In this document: piece by piece, positions 45,452 to 55,002 of the stretch
Numbering within the stretch: position 1 is the stretch's first letter
Layout of the letters: each line of letters begins with the position of its first letter
Translations under genes and position numbers: made by a program
The notes under the pieces: model-generated
Databases searched by the model: none
Seen by the model: the letters and a program-made list of their open reading frames with translations, nothing else
What the model was told of the DNA's origin: nothing
Assembly: GCF_000719955.1 (NCBI RefSeq)
Contig: NZ_JOII01000030.1
Location: forward strand, 49,911-113,910
Direction of reading: 5' to 3'
Source of the DNA: Streptomyces albidoflavus
GTDB taxonomy: Bacteria > Actinomycetota > Actinomycetes > Streptomycetales > Streptomycetaceae
DNA length: 64,000 nt

Positions 45452-46027
45452 CTACCGGCTGACCTGGAACCGCAGGTGCGTCACGCCCGGCGACATCACC
45501 ACCTGGAGCCGCTCCAGCTGGACGTGGACCCCCTCCAGGTTGTCGAAGAGGCGGGTGCCGGAACCGAGGATGACCGGGGTCAGGCTGACGCACAGCTCGT
45601 CGACGAGGCCCGCGCGCAGCGCCTGCTGGACCGGGGAGGCGCCGTGCAGCACGACGTCCTTCCCGCCCGCCAGCTCCCCGGCCCGCTCCAGCGCCTCCCC
45701 GATGCCGCCGGTGACGAAGGTGAACACCTCGGGGGCGCCGACCTCGTCCGGCTTGGGCGGGGTGTGGGTGAGGACGACGCACGGGGTGGCGCCGAGCGGG
45801 CCCGCGGTGCCCCCCTCGTACGGGGCGTAGCCGTTGCGGCCCATGACGACGGCGCCGGTGCGGGCGCGCATCCCGGCGAGCAGGGCGCGGTCACCCGTCG
45901 CCATCGGCTCGTCCAGCCAGCGGCGCAGCACCTCCCCGCGCTCGCCGAGCGGGCGTTCGCGGGTGGGGCCCGGGCCGGTGACGAAGCCGTCGAGTGACAT
46001 GGAGATGCCGGAGGCGATGTATCCCAT
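45452..46027 (-). CDS. RibD-C/DHFR-fold reductase family protein
   Basis: A 191-residue protein with the RibD C-terminal domain fold: GYIASGISMSLDGFVTGPGP, AVVMGRNGYAPYEGG, CVVLTHTPPKP, KDVVLHGASPVQQALRAGL and the tail VDELCVSLTPVILGSGTRLF. These small reductases use NADPH; the substrate is unknown, and it is not in a riboflavin operon. ATG start. It lies 53 bases upstream of radA on the same strand. Confidence 0.9.
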   Translation of the reverse strand: MGYIASGISMSLDGFVTGPGPTRERPLGERGEVLRRWLDEPMATGDRALLAGMRARTGAVVMGRNGYAPYEGGTAGPLGATPCVVLTHTPPKPDEVGAPEVFTFVTGGIGEALERAGELAGGKDVVLHGASPVQQALRAGLVDELCVSLTPVILGSGTRLFDNLEGVHVQLERLQVVMSPGVTHLRFQVSR

Positions 46028-46305
46028 GACTGCCCTGACCCGGGTGGTGTGCGGGGCTCATCGGTCCCGCCGGAAGATTTTTCCGGCCCCCCGCCGGAAC
46101 CGCATGGATTCGGCCACGCCGGAACCCGGCTCCGGCGTGGCGGACGGGGCGACTCCGGGGCGCGTGCCCCTCACCTGAAGTGAGCCGTCCGGCGGGTTGA
46201 AACCTGATCTCCTGTCCCCTTATGAGGGATCTGTTCACCCGTACGGATGAAAAGTGTGCAAGGTGGCGGAAGGTTCCGCCGAACGCGCCTACGGTCGTCC
46301 GGGTG

Positions 46306-48060
46306 ATGAGCAGCAGGACCGACCGCCCCACGCACCCCACCGGCGCGCCCAGGGCACACCGCGCCCCGGCCTCCCGGAAGGCCGGAAAGCCTGCCCAGGC
46401 CGCCGTCACCGCCGCCGGGGGGCAGGGCGACGACGCCCATCTGGACGGCCTGTTCACCTACTGCCTCTCGATCCTGCACGACCACGACCTCGCCCACTCC
46501 GCCCTGGCCGAGGTGGTCGCCCTCGCCGCACGGAACAGCTCCCGCCCCGCCCGCGGACCGGCCGGCCGCCGCGCATGGCTCTACGCCCTGGCCCGCTGGG
46601 TCTGCCTCCGCGAACTGGCCGAGGCGCAGGCCGGACGCCCGCCGGCGCACGCCCCCCGGGAGCGCCGCCGCGCCCCCGACGAGCTGCGCGCCGCCGAACT
46701 GGCCCGGCTCGCCTGGCCGGAGGCGGCCGGGACCAGCCCCGAGCAGCGCGAGGCCCTGGAACTCTCCGTACGCCACGGCCTTTCCCCCGAGGAGATCGCC
46801 GCCGTGCTCGGCGCCGACCCCGCCGCCACCCGGACCCTGCTCGCCGCCGCCTCCTGCGAGGTCGAGCGGACCAGGGCGGCGCTCAGCGTGGTCGAACGCG
46901 GCACCTGCCCCAGCGTCGCCCGCCTCACCGGCGACCGGCGGGTCCTGCTCAGCACGGCCCTGCGCACCGAACTGGTCCGGCACGTCGACGACTGCCCGCG
47001 CTGCCGCCGCGCCGCCGAACGCGCCGAGGCCGCCGCCCCCTGGCCGGGCACCGCCCGCCCCGTCCCGGGGCCGCTGCCTCTGGTCGCCCCCGACCGGGGC
47101 GCGCTGGCCGCCGCCTTCCCCTCCGGAGTGCGGTCGCACCGCGTGGTCCGCACCGCCCCGCGCTTCAACCGCGAGGGCTTCCCGATGGACCCCCGGGACC
47201 GCGCCGCCCGCCGCGAGCGGATGCGGGCCCGCGCCGTCACCACCACCCTGGTCGCCACCGTGGTCGCCGCACCGGTGCTCGCCCTGTGGGCCGCCTACCG
47301 GGGCGCGCCCGAGACCGGCGAGGCGGAGGGCGGCCGTCCGGTGGCGGCCAGCGAGAGCGGGGACCCGGACGCGGGCCACGGCCCCGGCGCCGACGGCCAC
47401 TACGAGAACACCGGCAGCGCCCGCCCCTCCGACCGCCCCGACGTCTCCGTCGAGGTCACCACCCCCGGCACGCCGCCCGAGGGCTCGGCCCACGGCCCCC
47501 TCGCCGTCGAGGCCCGGCACACCCGCGACGGCACCCTCATCACCCTGACCGCCACCGGCACGGCCCCCGTCGACTGGTCCGCGCGGGCGGGCTCGGCCTG
47601 GCTCCGACTGAGCCGTACCTCCGGCACGCTGGCACCTGGCGAAACGGTCATGCTCCGGGTTCTCGTCGACGCCGGCCGCGAGCCCCGCGGCCACTGGAGC
47701 GCCCGCGTCGCCATCGGCCCGCACGGAGCCGTGGTCACCGTCCGGGGGTACGGCTCCACCCCGGGCACCCCCGGCCGCCCCGGCCCGCCCAACCCCGGCA
47801 CCACCCAGCCGGGCCCCGGCGGCCCCGGCCCGACCGACCCCGGCACCCCGAAGCCGACCGACCCCGGCCCCACGGACCCGGGCCCGACCGACCCCGGCCC
47901 CACCGATCCGGGCCCCACGGACCCCGGCCCGACCGACCCGGGCCCGACCGATCCCGGGCCCACGGACCCCGGCCCGATCCCCTCCGAACCTGGCCCGTCG
48001 GACCCGGGGCCTTCGGAATCGGGGCCGTTCGAGCCCGGGCAGGGCGACTCCGGCGGCTAG
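46306..48060 (+). CDS. Sigma-like / zinc-finger / TM / BACON-domain fusion protein
   Basis: A 584-residue multidomain protein. Residues 45-110 resemble sigma region 2 (LFTYCLSILHDHDLAHSALA, ARRAWLYALARWVCLRE-like) and about 145-200 region 4 (LSVRHGLSPEEIAAVLGADP). Next a zinc-binding anti-sigma-like motif HVDDCPRC, a membrane helix (VTTTLVATVVAAPVLALWAAY, near 310-330), a BACON-like Ig domain (TGTAPVDWSARAGSAWLRLS, TLAPGETVMLRVLV) and an extracytoplasmic (PTDPG)8 tail. The start at 46306 follows TACGGT at leaderless spacing; the frame is open to ATG 46222. It may be a membrane-tethered regulator that senses wall or glycan ligands; function inferred only. Confidence 0.8.
   Translation: MSSRTDRPTHPTGAPRAHRAPASRKAGKPAQAAVTAAGGQGDDAHLDGLFTYCLSILHDHDLAHSALAEVVALAARNSSRPARGPAGRRAWLYALARWVCLRELAEAQAGRPPAHAPRERRRAPDELRAAELARLAWPEAAGTSPEQREALELSVRHGLSPEEIAAVLGADPAATRTLLAAASCEVERTRAALSVVERGTCPSVARLTGDRRVLLSTALRTELVRHVDDCPRCRRAAERAEAAAPWPGTARPVPGPLPLVAPDRGALAAAFPSGVRSHRVVRTAPRFNREGFPMDPRDRAARRERMRARAVTTTLVATVVAAPVLALWAAYRGAPETGEAEGGRPVAASESGDPDAGHGPGADGHYENTGSARPSDRPDVSVEVTTPGTPPEGSAHGPLAVEARHTRDGTLITLTATGTAPVDWSARAGSAWLRLSRTSGTLAPGETVMLRVLVDAGREPRGHWSARVAIGPHGAVVTVRGYGSTPGTPGRPGPPNPGTTQPGPGGPGPTDPGTPKPTDPGPTDPGPTDPGPTDPGPTDPGPTDPGPTDPGPTDPGPIPSEPGPSDPGPSESGPFEPGQGDSGG
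47854..47973 (+). repeat. Eight tandem 15-bp units encoding PTDPG
   Basis: Eight in-frame copies of a 15-base unit encode PTDPG and vary mainly at synonymous positions, followed by degenerate SEPGPSDPG copies. They form a rigid extracytoplasmic stalk at the end of the BACON protein. Copy number is likely to vary between strains. Confidence 0.9.
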
Positions 48061-48309
48061 TGGGTACGAAGAGGGCGAGAGAGGCTGTTGGCAGCAAGAG
48101 CGAGTAGGCGGCGGATGCCGAAGGCGCGGTGTCTTGGGCGGGCTGCACGCGACGAATGCGTTCGGATGCCAGCAGTCTGCCGTCCGCCTGGGCGTGAGCC
48201 TGTTGACCTGGATTACTCGTGCGGGTGAACGCTGATGCGTTGCGGTTTGTTTCTCTCAGTGAGTGGGGAGTTGAGCGCCTGGTTACGGAAAGCAAAGAAA
48301 CGGGGATAA

Positions 48310-48792
48310 GTGCTCAGCCGAGTTTTACGAGGATTCGGTGTTGCTGCGGCTTCCATGCTGCTCGTTGCGGCACCCGAAGGGTCCACCGCTTTGGCGGCGG
48401 CCAGTCCAGTCCCGGACGCCGTGGGGTGGGGGGATATCAACGCCTTCAACTACACCTGGGGCGGGATCGAGATCAGTCTGCCTCGAGGGTGTCAGTTGGG
48501 TCACCGAATCAAGGGTAGCGGTAAGCGGATCAGCTATCAGGCAGCGGCCGTACAGGGCGGTGGGCTGTGTGCTGTCAAGCCACAGTTCTGCAACTGGCGC
48601 ATTGATTTCAGTTATGCGGACACGGATGGGCGGACGTATAAGACGTCGCGCGGCAAGACGCACAATGTCTGCGAGCGATATCCGGAAAGGCAGGCTGCTA
48701 AGCAGACGTTGCCTCACTACGGTAAGGCGTGTGCGAAGATCTATGTAAATTCATCCCTACGGGGGACGCAGTGTCACTACATCGTCAAGTGA
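48310..48792 (+). CDS. Secreted six-cysteine protein of unknown function
   Basis: A 160-residue protein. The signal peptide FGVAAASMLLVAA ends with ALA. The mature part has six Cys (in RGCQLG, GLCAV, QFCNW, NVCERY, KACAK and TQCHYI), consistent with three disulphides, and the motif NWRIDFSYADTDGRTYKT. I recall similar small secreted proteins in streptomycetes but no function. GTG start after GGGGATAA. Its base composition and codon use are visibly AT-richer than the flanks, and a decayed IS element is 0.5 kb away, suggesting recent acquisition. Confidence 0.75.
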   Translation: MLSRVLRGFGVAAASMLLVAAPEGSTALAAASPVPDAVGWGDINAFNYTWGGIEISLPRGCQLGHRIKGSGKRISYQAAAVQGGGLCAVKPQFCNWRIDFSYADTDGRTYKTSRGKTHNVCERYPERQAAKQTLPHYGKACAKIYVNSSLRGTQCHYIVK

Positions 48793-48801
48793 GGTGACGC
48801 C

Positions 48802-49014
48802 ATGTCGCGAAGGCAAACAGGCCAGCAAAGTCCTTACTGGAAAGGAGAGACAGCGGCGTTCCTGCTAGGGACGTTGGCCGTCCTGCTGTTGACTCTGTAC
48901 ACCCCAGGGATGCCGCACGTTCTGGACCTCGGTGCGATCGTGGGTTCCGTGGTGGGAGGGCTGGTCGTGATGTCGGTCTACCGGTGGCGGCGACGTCGTG
49001 CCCAGCGGCGGTGA
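48802..49014 (+). CDS. Small two-TM membrane protein
   Basis: A 70-residue protein with helices TAAFLLGTLAVLLLTLY and LGAIVGSVVGGLVVMSVY and a basic C-terminus (RWRRRRAQRR). GAGGTGA lies just before the ATG. It starts ten bases after the secreted six-Cys gene, so the two form an operon. It could be an immunity or anchoring partner of that protein; this is inference from size, topology and order. Confidence 0.65.
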   Translation: MSRRQTGQQSPYWKGETAAFLLGTLAVLLLTLYTPGMPHVLDLGAIVGSVVGGLVVMSVYRWRRRRAQRR

Positions 49015-49017
49015 AGT

Positions 49018-49058
49018 GGGCGCGAATCGATTTCTGAAGCCCGGGTGAATTCGCGCCC
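49018..49058 (+). terminator. Hairpin after the two-gene island operon
   Basis: GGGCGCGAAT pairs with ATTCGCGCCC across a 21-base loop, four bases beyond the stop of the small membrane protein gene. Confidence 0.65.
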
Positions 49059-49247
49059 GGCTGAGTGGGCTGAGGGAAACCAAGGGGTTGAAGGCTGTCC
49101 CGCAACTCCAGATCTCGCTTACCGGTGCTCGGCACATTCAGTCTGGCTCCAGTCGAGGCGTAACCGGACAAGCCGATCTTCCTGTGGTGATACATCCGCC
49201 TTCGATCCGAGTCGCGGGATAACCGCTGGGTGTATTGACTCGCAGCG

Positions 49248-50090
49248 TTGTTGACGCGGGTCAGGCCTTGATCATGATGAAGACCTCCGGTGTGGTGGAG
49301 GTGTCTAAGCTGCACCGCGCACGGAGGTCTTCGTGTCTCACCGTAACGTCCGGCTGCCGGTTCATGGCAGGCGGATCCTGGTCGAGCGCGTCCAGTCCGG
49401 TCGGCCTGTCGTGCACGTCGCGGCTGAGATGGGGATATTCCGCTCCACGGCCCACAAGTGGGTTCGCCGCTGGCGGGCCGAAGGCGAAGCCGGTCTCCAC
49501 GACCGCTCAAGCGGGCCACACACGACCCCGCACCGCACGCCCGCCATGATCGAGGCCGGGCCTGCCGACTGCGGACTGGCCGCAGACTCGGACCCGCCCG
49601 TATTGGACCCGTCCTGAGCTTGCCGGCCTCGACGGTCCACCGGATCCTGACGCGCCACGGCATCAACCGACTGGCCCGGCTCGACCGCCCCCACCGGGCG
49701 GGTGATTCGACGATACGAGTGGGCCCGGCCCGGCGAACTGGTCCACGTCGGCATCAAGAAGCTCGGCAACATCCCCGACGGCGGCGGCTGGCGCGTATTC
49801 GGCAGAACAGCCGGCGCCCGCAACCGCCAGGCCAGCACCAGCGAGCGCAGGAGCTGCAATCCGGTGATCGGCTACAGCTACATCCACTCCGCCGTCGACG
49901 ACCACTCCCGTCTCGCCTACAGCGAGGTCCTGCCCGACGAGCGCAAGGACACCGCGTTCGCCTTCTGGCAGCGGGCGAACGCCTTCTTCGCTGCTCACGG
50001 CGTGACGGTCGAGCGCGTCCTGACCGACAACGGCGCCTCCAATGCACCGGAAGTTCTTCCCATGATCAAGACGAGTCTGCGTTGACAACA
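49248..50090 (+). mobile_element. Decayed, internally deleted IS481-family element
   Basis: The left end TTGTTGACGC followed by CTTGATCATG (49267-49276), and the right end in inverse orientation, CATGATCAAG (50061-50070) then GCGTTGACAACA, form matching imperfect terminal repeats. Between them is a transposase remnant whose 3' third is missing, so the element is shorter than a normal IS481 member of about 1.1-1.2 kb. It cannot move on its own but might be moved in trans. No target duplication is evident. Confidence 0.75.
49333..50055 (+). pseudogene. IS481-family transposase, frameshifted and truncated
   Basis: The N-terminal helix-turn-helix is intact (SHRNVRLPVHGRRILVERV, STAHKWVRRWRAEGEAGL). 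A frameshift near 49555 moves the sequence (RIGPVLSLPASTVHRILTRHG) to another frame, and a second near 49690 moves RYEWARPGELVHVGIKKLG to a third. At HVGIKKLG a Gly replaces the first catalytic Asp usual in HVDIKKLG. YSYIHSAVDDHSRLAYSEVL and RVLTDNG follow, then homology stops where the catalytic Glu region should begin. Non-functional by several lesions. Confidence 0.88.
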
Positions 50091-50210
50091 CTCGTGATCA
50101 ACACGCTGGCGCGCTGGTGCGGCTATCCGGAGTCGGGATGGCGTTCCGTGGTCGTACCAAGCGCGGCTAGCTGGCTGGAACGCCCACCCCAGCTAAGGCC
50201 CCCTTTTCGT

Positions 50211-51083
50211 TCACATTCCCGGATCAGCCGGATGCGGTGCCACCATCGGCAGCTGGGAGGCGAGGCGGGCCTCGCAGAGTTCGGCGAGGCGGTCGTAGCC
50301 GTCCTTGCCCATGAGTTCGCGGAGTTCGGGGGCGTAGCTCACGTAGACGGGGTCGCCGGCGCCGTGGGCGGAGGTGGCGGAGGTGCACCACCAGTGCAGG
50401 TCGTGGCCGCCGGGGCCCCAGCCGCGCCGGTCGTACTCGCCGATGGAGACCTGGAGGACGCGGGTGTCGTCGGGGCGGTCGATCCACTCGTAGGTGCGGC
50501 GGACCGGGAGCTGCCAGCAGACGTCCGGCTTGGTCTCCAGGGGCTCGCGGCCCTCGCGGAGCGCCAGGATGTGCAGCGAGCAGCCGGCGCCGCCCGCGAA
50601 GCCCGGGCGGTTCTGGAAGATGCAGGAGCCCTGCCAGCGGCGGGTCTGGCGGTCGCCGTCCTCGTCCTCCTGGGTCCAGCCGGAGTCGGTGCCCACGTCG
50701 TGGTGCTGCCAGATGTCGGGCGTGAGCCTCGCCACATGGCCCGCCACCCGCTCCTCGTCCTCCTCGTCGGAGAAGTGGGCGCCCAGCGTGCAGCAGCCGT
50801 CGTCGGCACGGCCCGCCTGGATGCCCTGGCAGCCGCTGCCGAAGACGCAGTTCCAGCGGGAGGTCAGCCACGTCAGGTCGCAGCGGAAGATCTGCTCGTC
50901 GTCGGCCGGATCGGGGAACTCCACCCAGGCCCGGGCGAAGTCGAGCCCCTGCTCGTCCTGGACCCGCTCGTCCCGCGCGCCCTTGTCCGCCTTCGCCGCC
51001 TTCACCTTGCCCTTCTTCCCCTTGACCGGTGCTTCCGCCGCCCCGGCGGGGCGGTCGTCCTTCGCCTTTTTCGTCTTTGGCAC
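50211..51083 (-). CDS. Conserved Cys-rich hypothetical protein (DUF3109-like)
   Basis: A 290-residue soluble protein. The first 45 residues are Lys/Ala-rich. A central Cys cluster, [13 protein letters not shown] and [15 protein letters not shown], plus [20 protein letters not shown], suggests an iron-sulphur or zinc site; further motifs are VCWQLPVRR and DLHWWCTS. It resembles DUF3109/YkgJ-type Cys-cluster proteins, but the assignment is not firm. Divergent from the Ppx/GppA gene. Confidence 0.78.
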   Translation of the reverse strand: MPKTKKAKDDRPAGAAEAPVKGKKGKVKAAKADKGARDERVQDEQGLDFARAWVEFPDPADDEQIFRCDLTWLTSRWNCVFGSGCQGIQAGRADDGCCTLGAHFSDEEDEERVAGHVARLTPDIWQHHDVGTDSGWTQEDEDGDRQTRRWQGSCIFQNRPGFAGGAGCSLHILALREGREPLETKPDVCWQLPVRRTYEWIDRPDDTRVLQVSIGEYDRRGWGPGGHDLHWWCTSATSAHGAGDPVYVSYAPELRELMGKDGYDRLAELCEARLASQLPMVAPHPADPGM

Positions 51084-51153
51084 GTTTCCAGCCTATGCGG
51101 GAGCCCGGTGAACCGGGACCGCGCGGCGCCGGGCGGGCAGTAGCGTTCCCCGT

Positions 51154-52086
51154 ATGAGACTCGGTGTCCTCGACGTGGGTTCGAACACGGTGCATCTGCT
51201 GGTGGTCGACGCCCACCCTGGCGCGCGCCCGCTGCCCGCGCACTCCCACAAGACCGACCTGCGCCTCGCCCAGCTCCTGGACGAGGTCGGCGCGATCACG
51301 CCCGACGGCGTCGAGCGGCTGGTCGAAAGTGTCCGCGAGGCGCTGGCCGCCGCCGAGGACAAGGGCGTCGAGGAGCTGCTGCCCTTCGCGACCTCGGCGG
51401 TCCGGGAGGCGGCCAACGGGGACGAGGTGCTGGCCCGCGTCCACGAGGAGACCGGCGTCGCGCTGCGGGTCATCTCCGGCGAGGACGAGGCCCGCCTGAC
51501 CTTCCTGGCCGCCCGCCGCTGGTACGGCTGGTCGGCCGGACGGCTGCTCGTCCTCGACATCGGCGGCGGCTCCCTGGAGATCGCCTACGGCACGGACGAG
51601 GAGCCGGACGTCAGCGTCTCCCTCCCGCTCGGCGCCGGGCGGCTCACGGCCGGGCGGCTGCCCGGCGACCCGCCGGACGCCGAGGACGTCCGGGCGCTCC
51701 GCAAGGACGTACGGACGCAGATCGCCCGCGTCGTCGGCGAGTTCAGCCGCTTCGGCGCGCCCGACCACGTCGTCGCCACCTCCAAGACCTTCAAGCAGCT
51801 GGCGCGGCTGGCCGGGGCGGCCCGCTCCGCCGAGGGGCTGTACGTCCAGCGCGAGCTGAAGCGGAAGTCGCTGGAGGAGTGGGTGCCCCGGCTGGCGGCC
51901 ATGCCGGCCGCCGAGCGGGCGCTGCTGCCCGGCGTCTCGGAGGGCAGGGCGGCCCAGCTCCCGGCGGGCGCCCTGGTCGCCGAGGCGGCGATGGACCTCT
52001 TCGGCGTGGAGACGCTGGAGATCTGCCCGTGGGCGCTGCGCGAAGGCGTCATCCTCCGGCACCTGGACCACATGCCGGCCCAGTGA
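51154..52086 (+). CDS. Ppx/GppA family exopolyphosphatase
   Basis: A 310-residue ASKHA-fold phosphatase. Phosphate-1 motif [15 protein letters not shown] (residues 5-19), [28 protein letters not shown], phosphate-2 motif [14 protein letters not shown] and LPLGAGRLT are present; the length fits the short actinobacterial Ppx form lacking the C-terminal HD domain. It hydrolyses polyphosphate or pppGpp. Single gene. Confidence 0.93.
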   Translation: MRLGVLDVGSNTVHLLVVDAHPGARPLPAHSHKTDLRLAQLLDEVGAITPDGVERLVESVREALAAAEDKGVEELLPFATSAVREAANGDEVLARVHEETGVALRVISGEDEARLTFLAARRWYGWSAGRLLVLDIGGGSLEIAYGTDEEPDVSVSLPLGAGRLTAGRLPGDPPDAEDVRALRKDVRTQIARVVGEFSRFGAPDHVVATSKTFKQLARLAGAARSAEGLYVQRELKRKSLEEWVPRLAAMPAAERALLPGVSEGRAAQLPAGALVAEAAMDLFGVETLEICPWALREGVILRHLDHMPAQ

Positions 52087-52457
52087 CCGCGAGGCGGCGG
52101 GCGGAACGGCGGCCGGGGCAGGGCCACGCAGCCCGGCCCGCCGGCCCGGCAGCCGGCCGCGGACCGGCCACACCGCCCACACCGCCGACACCGCCCACAC
52201 CACGCGTACCCGGGCGATCACTCTCGCCGCCGGTCCAGCCACCCGCCCCCGCCCCTGCCACCGTGATCACCGCAACCCCGCCCCCCCCCCCCCACGCGCC
52301 CACGCCGTCCGGGCGCCGAACCACCCCCGCCCGGTGAGATTGACGGCCCGCGCAACGGGAACGCACATAACGAGAACGGACATACGAGGCGTAACACCCT
52401 GTTCGTCCCGTGACCCACGCGGAACCCGCAGCGCACCCCCGTCCCAGGAGGCGACCC
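52087..52457. other. Intergenic region with a 13-C homopolymer and short CCCACACCG repeats
   Basis: No coding frame is convincing. CACACCGCC/CACACCGACACC-type units repeat around 52170-52200. A run of 13 C occupies 52281-52293; such a tract is prone to slippage or sequencing error. The AT-richer stretch 52360-52400 probably holds the promoter for the NmrA-like gene, whose AGGAGG is at 52447. Confidence 0.6.
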
Positions 52458-53318
52458 ATGACCCTCGCGACCATCGCGGTACTCGGCGCCACCGGCGGCC
52501 AGGGCGGTGCCGTCACCGCCGCGCTGCTGCGCACAGGGCACCAGGTCAGAGCCATGGTGCGGGACCCGGGCAGCGTCCGGGCCCAGGTTCTCGCGGGGGC
52601 GGGCGTCTCCATCGAGGAGGGCGACCTCACCGACACCGACGCGCTGGCCACGCTCTTCCGCTCCACCGACGCCGCCTTCGCGGTGACCACGCCGTTCCAG
52701 GACGGCCTCGACGCCGAGAAGGAGCAGGGCGCCGCCGTCGTCCGCGCCGCCGAGCGGGCGGGCCTGCCGCACCTGGTCTTCTCCTCCGTCGCGGGGGCCG
52801 ACCTCCACACCGGCATCCCGCACTTCGAGACCAAGGCGCACACCGAGCGCCTCCTGGCCGCCGCCGACGTGCCCTCCACCGTCGTCGCCCCCACCTATTT
52901 CTACGAGAACGCCCTCGGCCTGGCCGACGAGATCGAGGCCGGATTCCTCGCCCTGCCGCTCGGCCCGGAGACCAGGCTCCAGCAGATCGCCCGCCATGAC
53001 CTCGGCCACGTCGTCGCCGAGATCCTCGCCGACCCCGGCGCCTGGACCGGCGAGCGCGTGGAGCTGGCCGGCGACGACCCCACCGGCCCGCAGATGGCCG
53101 CCGCGATCGGCGCCGCCACCGACCGCGAGCTGGCCTACCGCCCCACCCCGCTGGAGGCGGTCCGCGAGGCCGACCCGGACATGGGCGCCATGTGGGCCTT
53201 CCTCGCCGAGCACGGCTACGACGTCGACATCCCCGCCCTGCACGCCCGCTTCCCCGGCGTCCCCTGGACCACCTACGCCGACTGGGCCGAGTCCCAGCGC
53301 TGGCCGGACGCGCGCTGA
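52458..53318 (+). CDS. NmrA-family NAD(P)-binding protein
   Basis: A 286-residue atypical short-chain dehydrogenase. The dinucleotide motif is IAVLGATGGQGGAVTAALL (residues about 6-24); GDLTDTDALATLFRSTDAAF, LVFSSVAGADLHTGIPHFETK and APTYFYENAL follow. NmrA-like proteins often sense NADP redox state rather than catalyse, so either role is possible. ATG chosen at 52458 with AGGAGG eight bases upstream. Confidence 0.9.
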   Translation: MTLATIAVLGATGGQGGAVTAALLRTGHQVRAMVRDPGSVRAQVLAGAGVSIEEGDLTDTDALATLFRSTDAAFAVTTPFQDGLDAEKEQGAAVVRAAERAGLPHLVFSSVAGADLHTGIPHFETKAHTERLLAAADVPSTVVAPTYFYENALGLADEIEAGFLALPLGPETRLQQIARHDLGHVVAEILADPGAWTGERVELAGDDPTGPQMAAAIGAATDRELAYRPTPLEAVREADPDMGAMWAFLAEHGYDVDIPALHARFPGVPWTTYADWAESQRWPDAR

Positions 53319-53408
53319 GCGTGGACCGCCGCCGGGTCCGTGGTGAGGTGTCGCACCCCACGCCCCCGTCCCGGGCCGCGGGCCTGCGGCCCCGTTACGC
53401 TGTTCCTC

Positions 53409-54245
53409 GTGGCAGAACCAGTGGTGCGCATCCCCGATGCGAAGGTCGCCCTGTCGACGGCCTCGGTCTATCCGGAGTCGACGGCGACGGCCTTCGAGAT
53501 CGCCGCGCGCCTGGGCTACGACGGCGTCGAGGTCATGGTCTGGACCGACCCGGTCAGCCAGGACATCGAGGCGCTGCGCCGGCTCTCCGACTACCACCGG
53601 ATACCGATCCTCGCCGTCCACGCCCCCTGCCTGCTGATCACCCAGCGCGTCTGGTCCACCGACCCGTGGACCAAGCTCCAGCGCGCCAAGTCCGCCGCCG
53701 AGCGGCTCGGCGCCTCGACCGTCGTCGTGCACCCCCCGTTCCGCTGGCAGCGGCAGTACGCCAAGGACTTCGTCTCCGGCATCTGGCGGATGGCCGACGA
53801 GACGGACGTCCGCTTCGCCGTCGAGAACATGTATCCGTGGCGCTACCGCGACCGCGAGATGCTCGCCTACGCGCCCGACTGGGACGTCACCAAGGACGAC
53901 TACCGGCACTTCACGGTCGATCTCTCGCACACCGCGACGGCCCGCACCGACGCCCTCGACATGATCGACCGCATGGGCGACCGCCTCGCCCACCTCCACC
54001 TCGCCGACGGCGGCGGCTCCAACAAGGACGAGCACCTCGTCCCCGGCCGGGGCACGCAGCCCTGCGCCGAGACCCTGGAGCGCCTGGCCGCCCGCGGCTT
54101 CGACGGCCATGTCGTCATCGAGGTCAACACCCGGCGCGCCATGTCCAGCGCCGAACGCGAGGCCGACCTCGCCGAGGCGCTCGCCTTCACCCGCCTCCAC
54201 CTGGCCGCCACCCCGTCGCCGCACACCCCCGGCCCCGGCCGGTGA
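53409..54245 (+). CDS. Sugar phosphate isomerase/epimerase family protein (AP endonuclease 2 fold)
   Basis: A 278-residue TIM-barrel protein: [96 protein letters not shown] and HVVIEVNTR carry the metal-binding Glu, His and Asp. The substrate is unknown. GTG start with TACGCT seven bases upstream and no ribosome site, so the mRNA is probably leaderless. Its stop overlaps the TetR GTG. Confidence 0.92.
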   Translation: MAEPVVRIPDAKVALSTASVYPESTATAFEIAARLGYDGVEVMVWTDPVSQDIEALRRLSDYHRIPILAVHAPCLLITQRVWSTDPWTKLQRAKSAAERLGASTVVVHPPFRWQRQYAKDFVSGIWRMADETDVRFAVENMYPWRYRDREMLAYAPDWDVTKDDYRHFTVDLSHTATARTDALDMIDRMGDRLAHLHLADGGGSNKDEHLVPGRGTQPCAETLERLAARGFDGHVVIEVNTRRAMSSAEREADLAEALAFTRLHLAATPSPHTPGPGR

Positions 54246-54880
54246 CACCGGACGCGCCCCGCCGCCGGGGACGCCCCTCCCTCCGCTCGGCCGAGGGCAC
54301 CCCGGCCGCCCGCGACCGCATCCTGGCCGCCGCCCGCGAGGAGTTCTCCGCCCGGGGCTACGACAAGACCTCGATCCGCCGGATCGCCCAGGCCGCGGGC
54401 GTCGACCCGGCCCTCGTCCACCACTACTTCGGCACCAAGGACGAGATCTTCGCCGCCGCCGTCGACCTCTCCCTCGCCCTCCCCGCCAAGGAGCTGCCGG
54501 CCCTCCTCGCCGACGGCCCCGACGGTGTCGGCGAACGCGTCGCCCGTCTCTTCCTGGGCTTCTGGGAGGACCCGAGGACCCGTGGGCCCGTGCTGGCGGT
54601 GGTCCGCTCGGCCCTCACCCACGAGGCGGCCCGCGACATCATGCGCAGCTTCGTCACGCGCAACCTCCTGGAGCGCATCGCCGCCCAGGTCCCCGTCCCC
54701 GCCCCGACGCTCCGCGCCGAGCTGGCCGCCTCCCAGCTGATCGGGGTCGCCATGCTCCGGTACGTACTGGAGCTGGAGCCGCTGGCCTCCGCAGACCCGG
54801 AGACGATCGTCGCCACGGTCGCCCCGACGCTCCAGCGGTACCTGACCGACCCGGAGGCCGTACCGGCCACCGGCGCCTGA
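54242..54880 (+). CDS. TetR-family transcriptional regulator
   Basis: A 212-residue regulator. The helix-turn-helix is [20 protein letters not shown] and [20 protein letters not shown] (residues about 25-65); the C-terminal ligand-binding domain is helical ([40 protein letters not shown]). GTGA overlap with the epimerase gene couples the two, which suggests it controls the operon or the adjacent ilvD. Ligand unknown. Confidence 0.94.
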   Translation: MTPDAPRRRGRPSLRSAEGTPAARDRILAAAREEFSARGYDKTSIRRIAQAAGVDPALVHHYFGTKDEIFAAAVDLSLALPAKELPALLADGPDGVGERVARLFLGFWEDPRTRGPVLAVVRSALTHEAARDIMRSFVTRNLLERIAAQVPVPAPTLRAELAASQLIGVAMLRYVLELEPLASADPETIVATVAPTLQRYLTDPEAVPATGA

Positions 54881-55002
54881 GCCGCCGCCCGTCCCGCGCG
54901 CCCTGTCCCACGGCGTGGACAAACTGTCCACGAAGCGGCACGGAAGGCGTACGCTCGAAGCCAGACCCATTCCCCCAGAAGGCCCAGAAGGAGCGAGCGA
55001 CG

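Noticed and set aside
47854..47973. CRISPR-like tandem array
   Set aside because: The units are contiguous 15-bp in-frame codon repeats without spacers.
48061..48230. Possible transposase remnant after the BACON gene
   Set aside because: Short translated pieces look protein-like but match nothing I can name in either strand.
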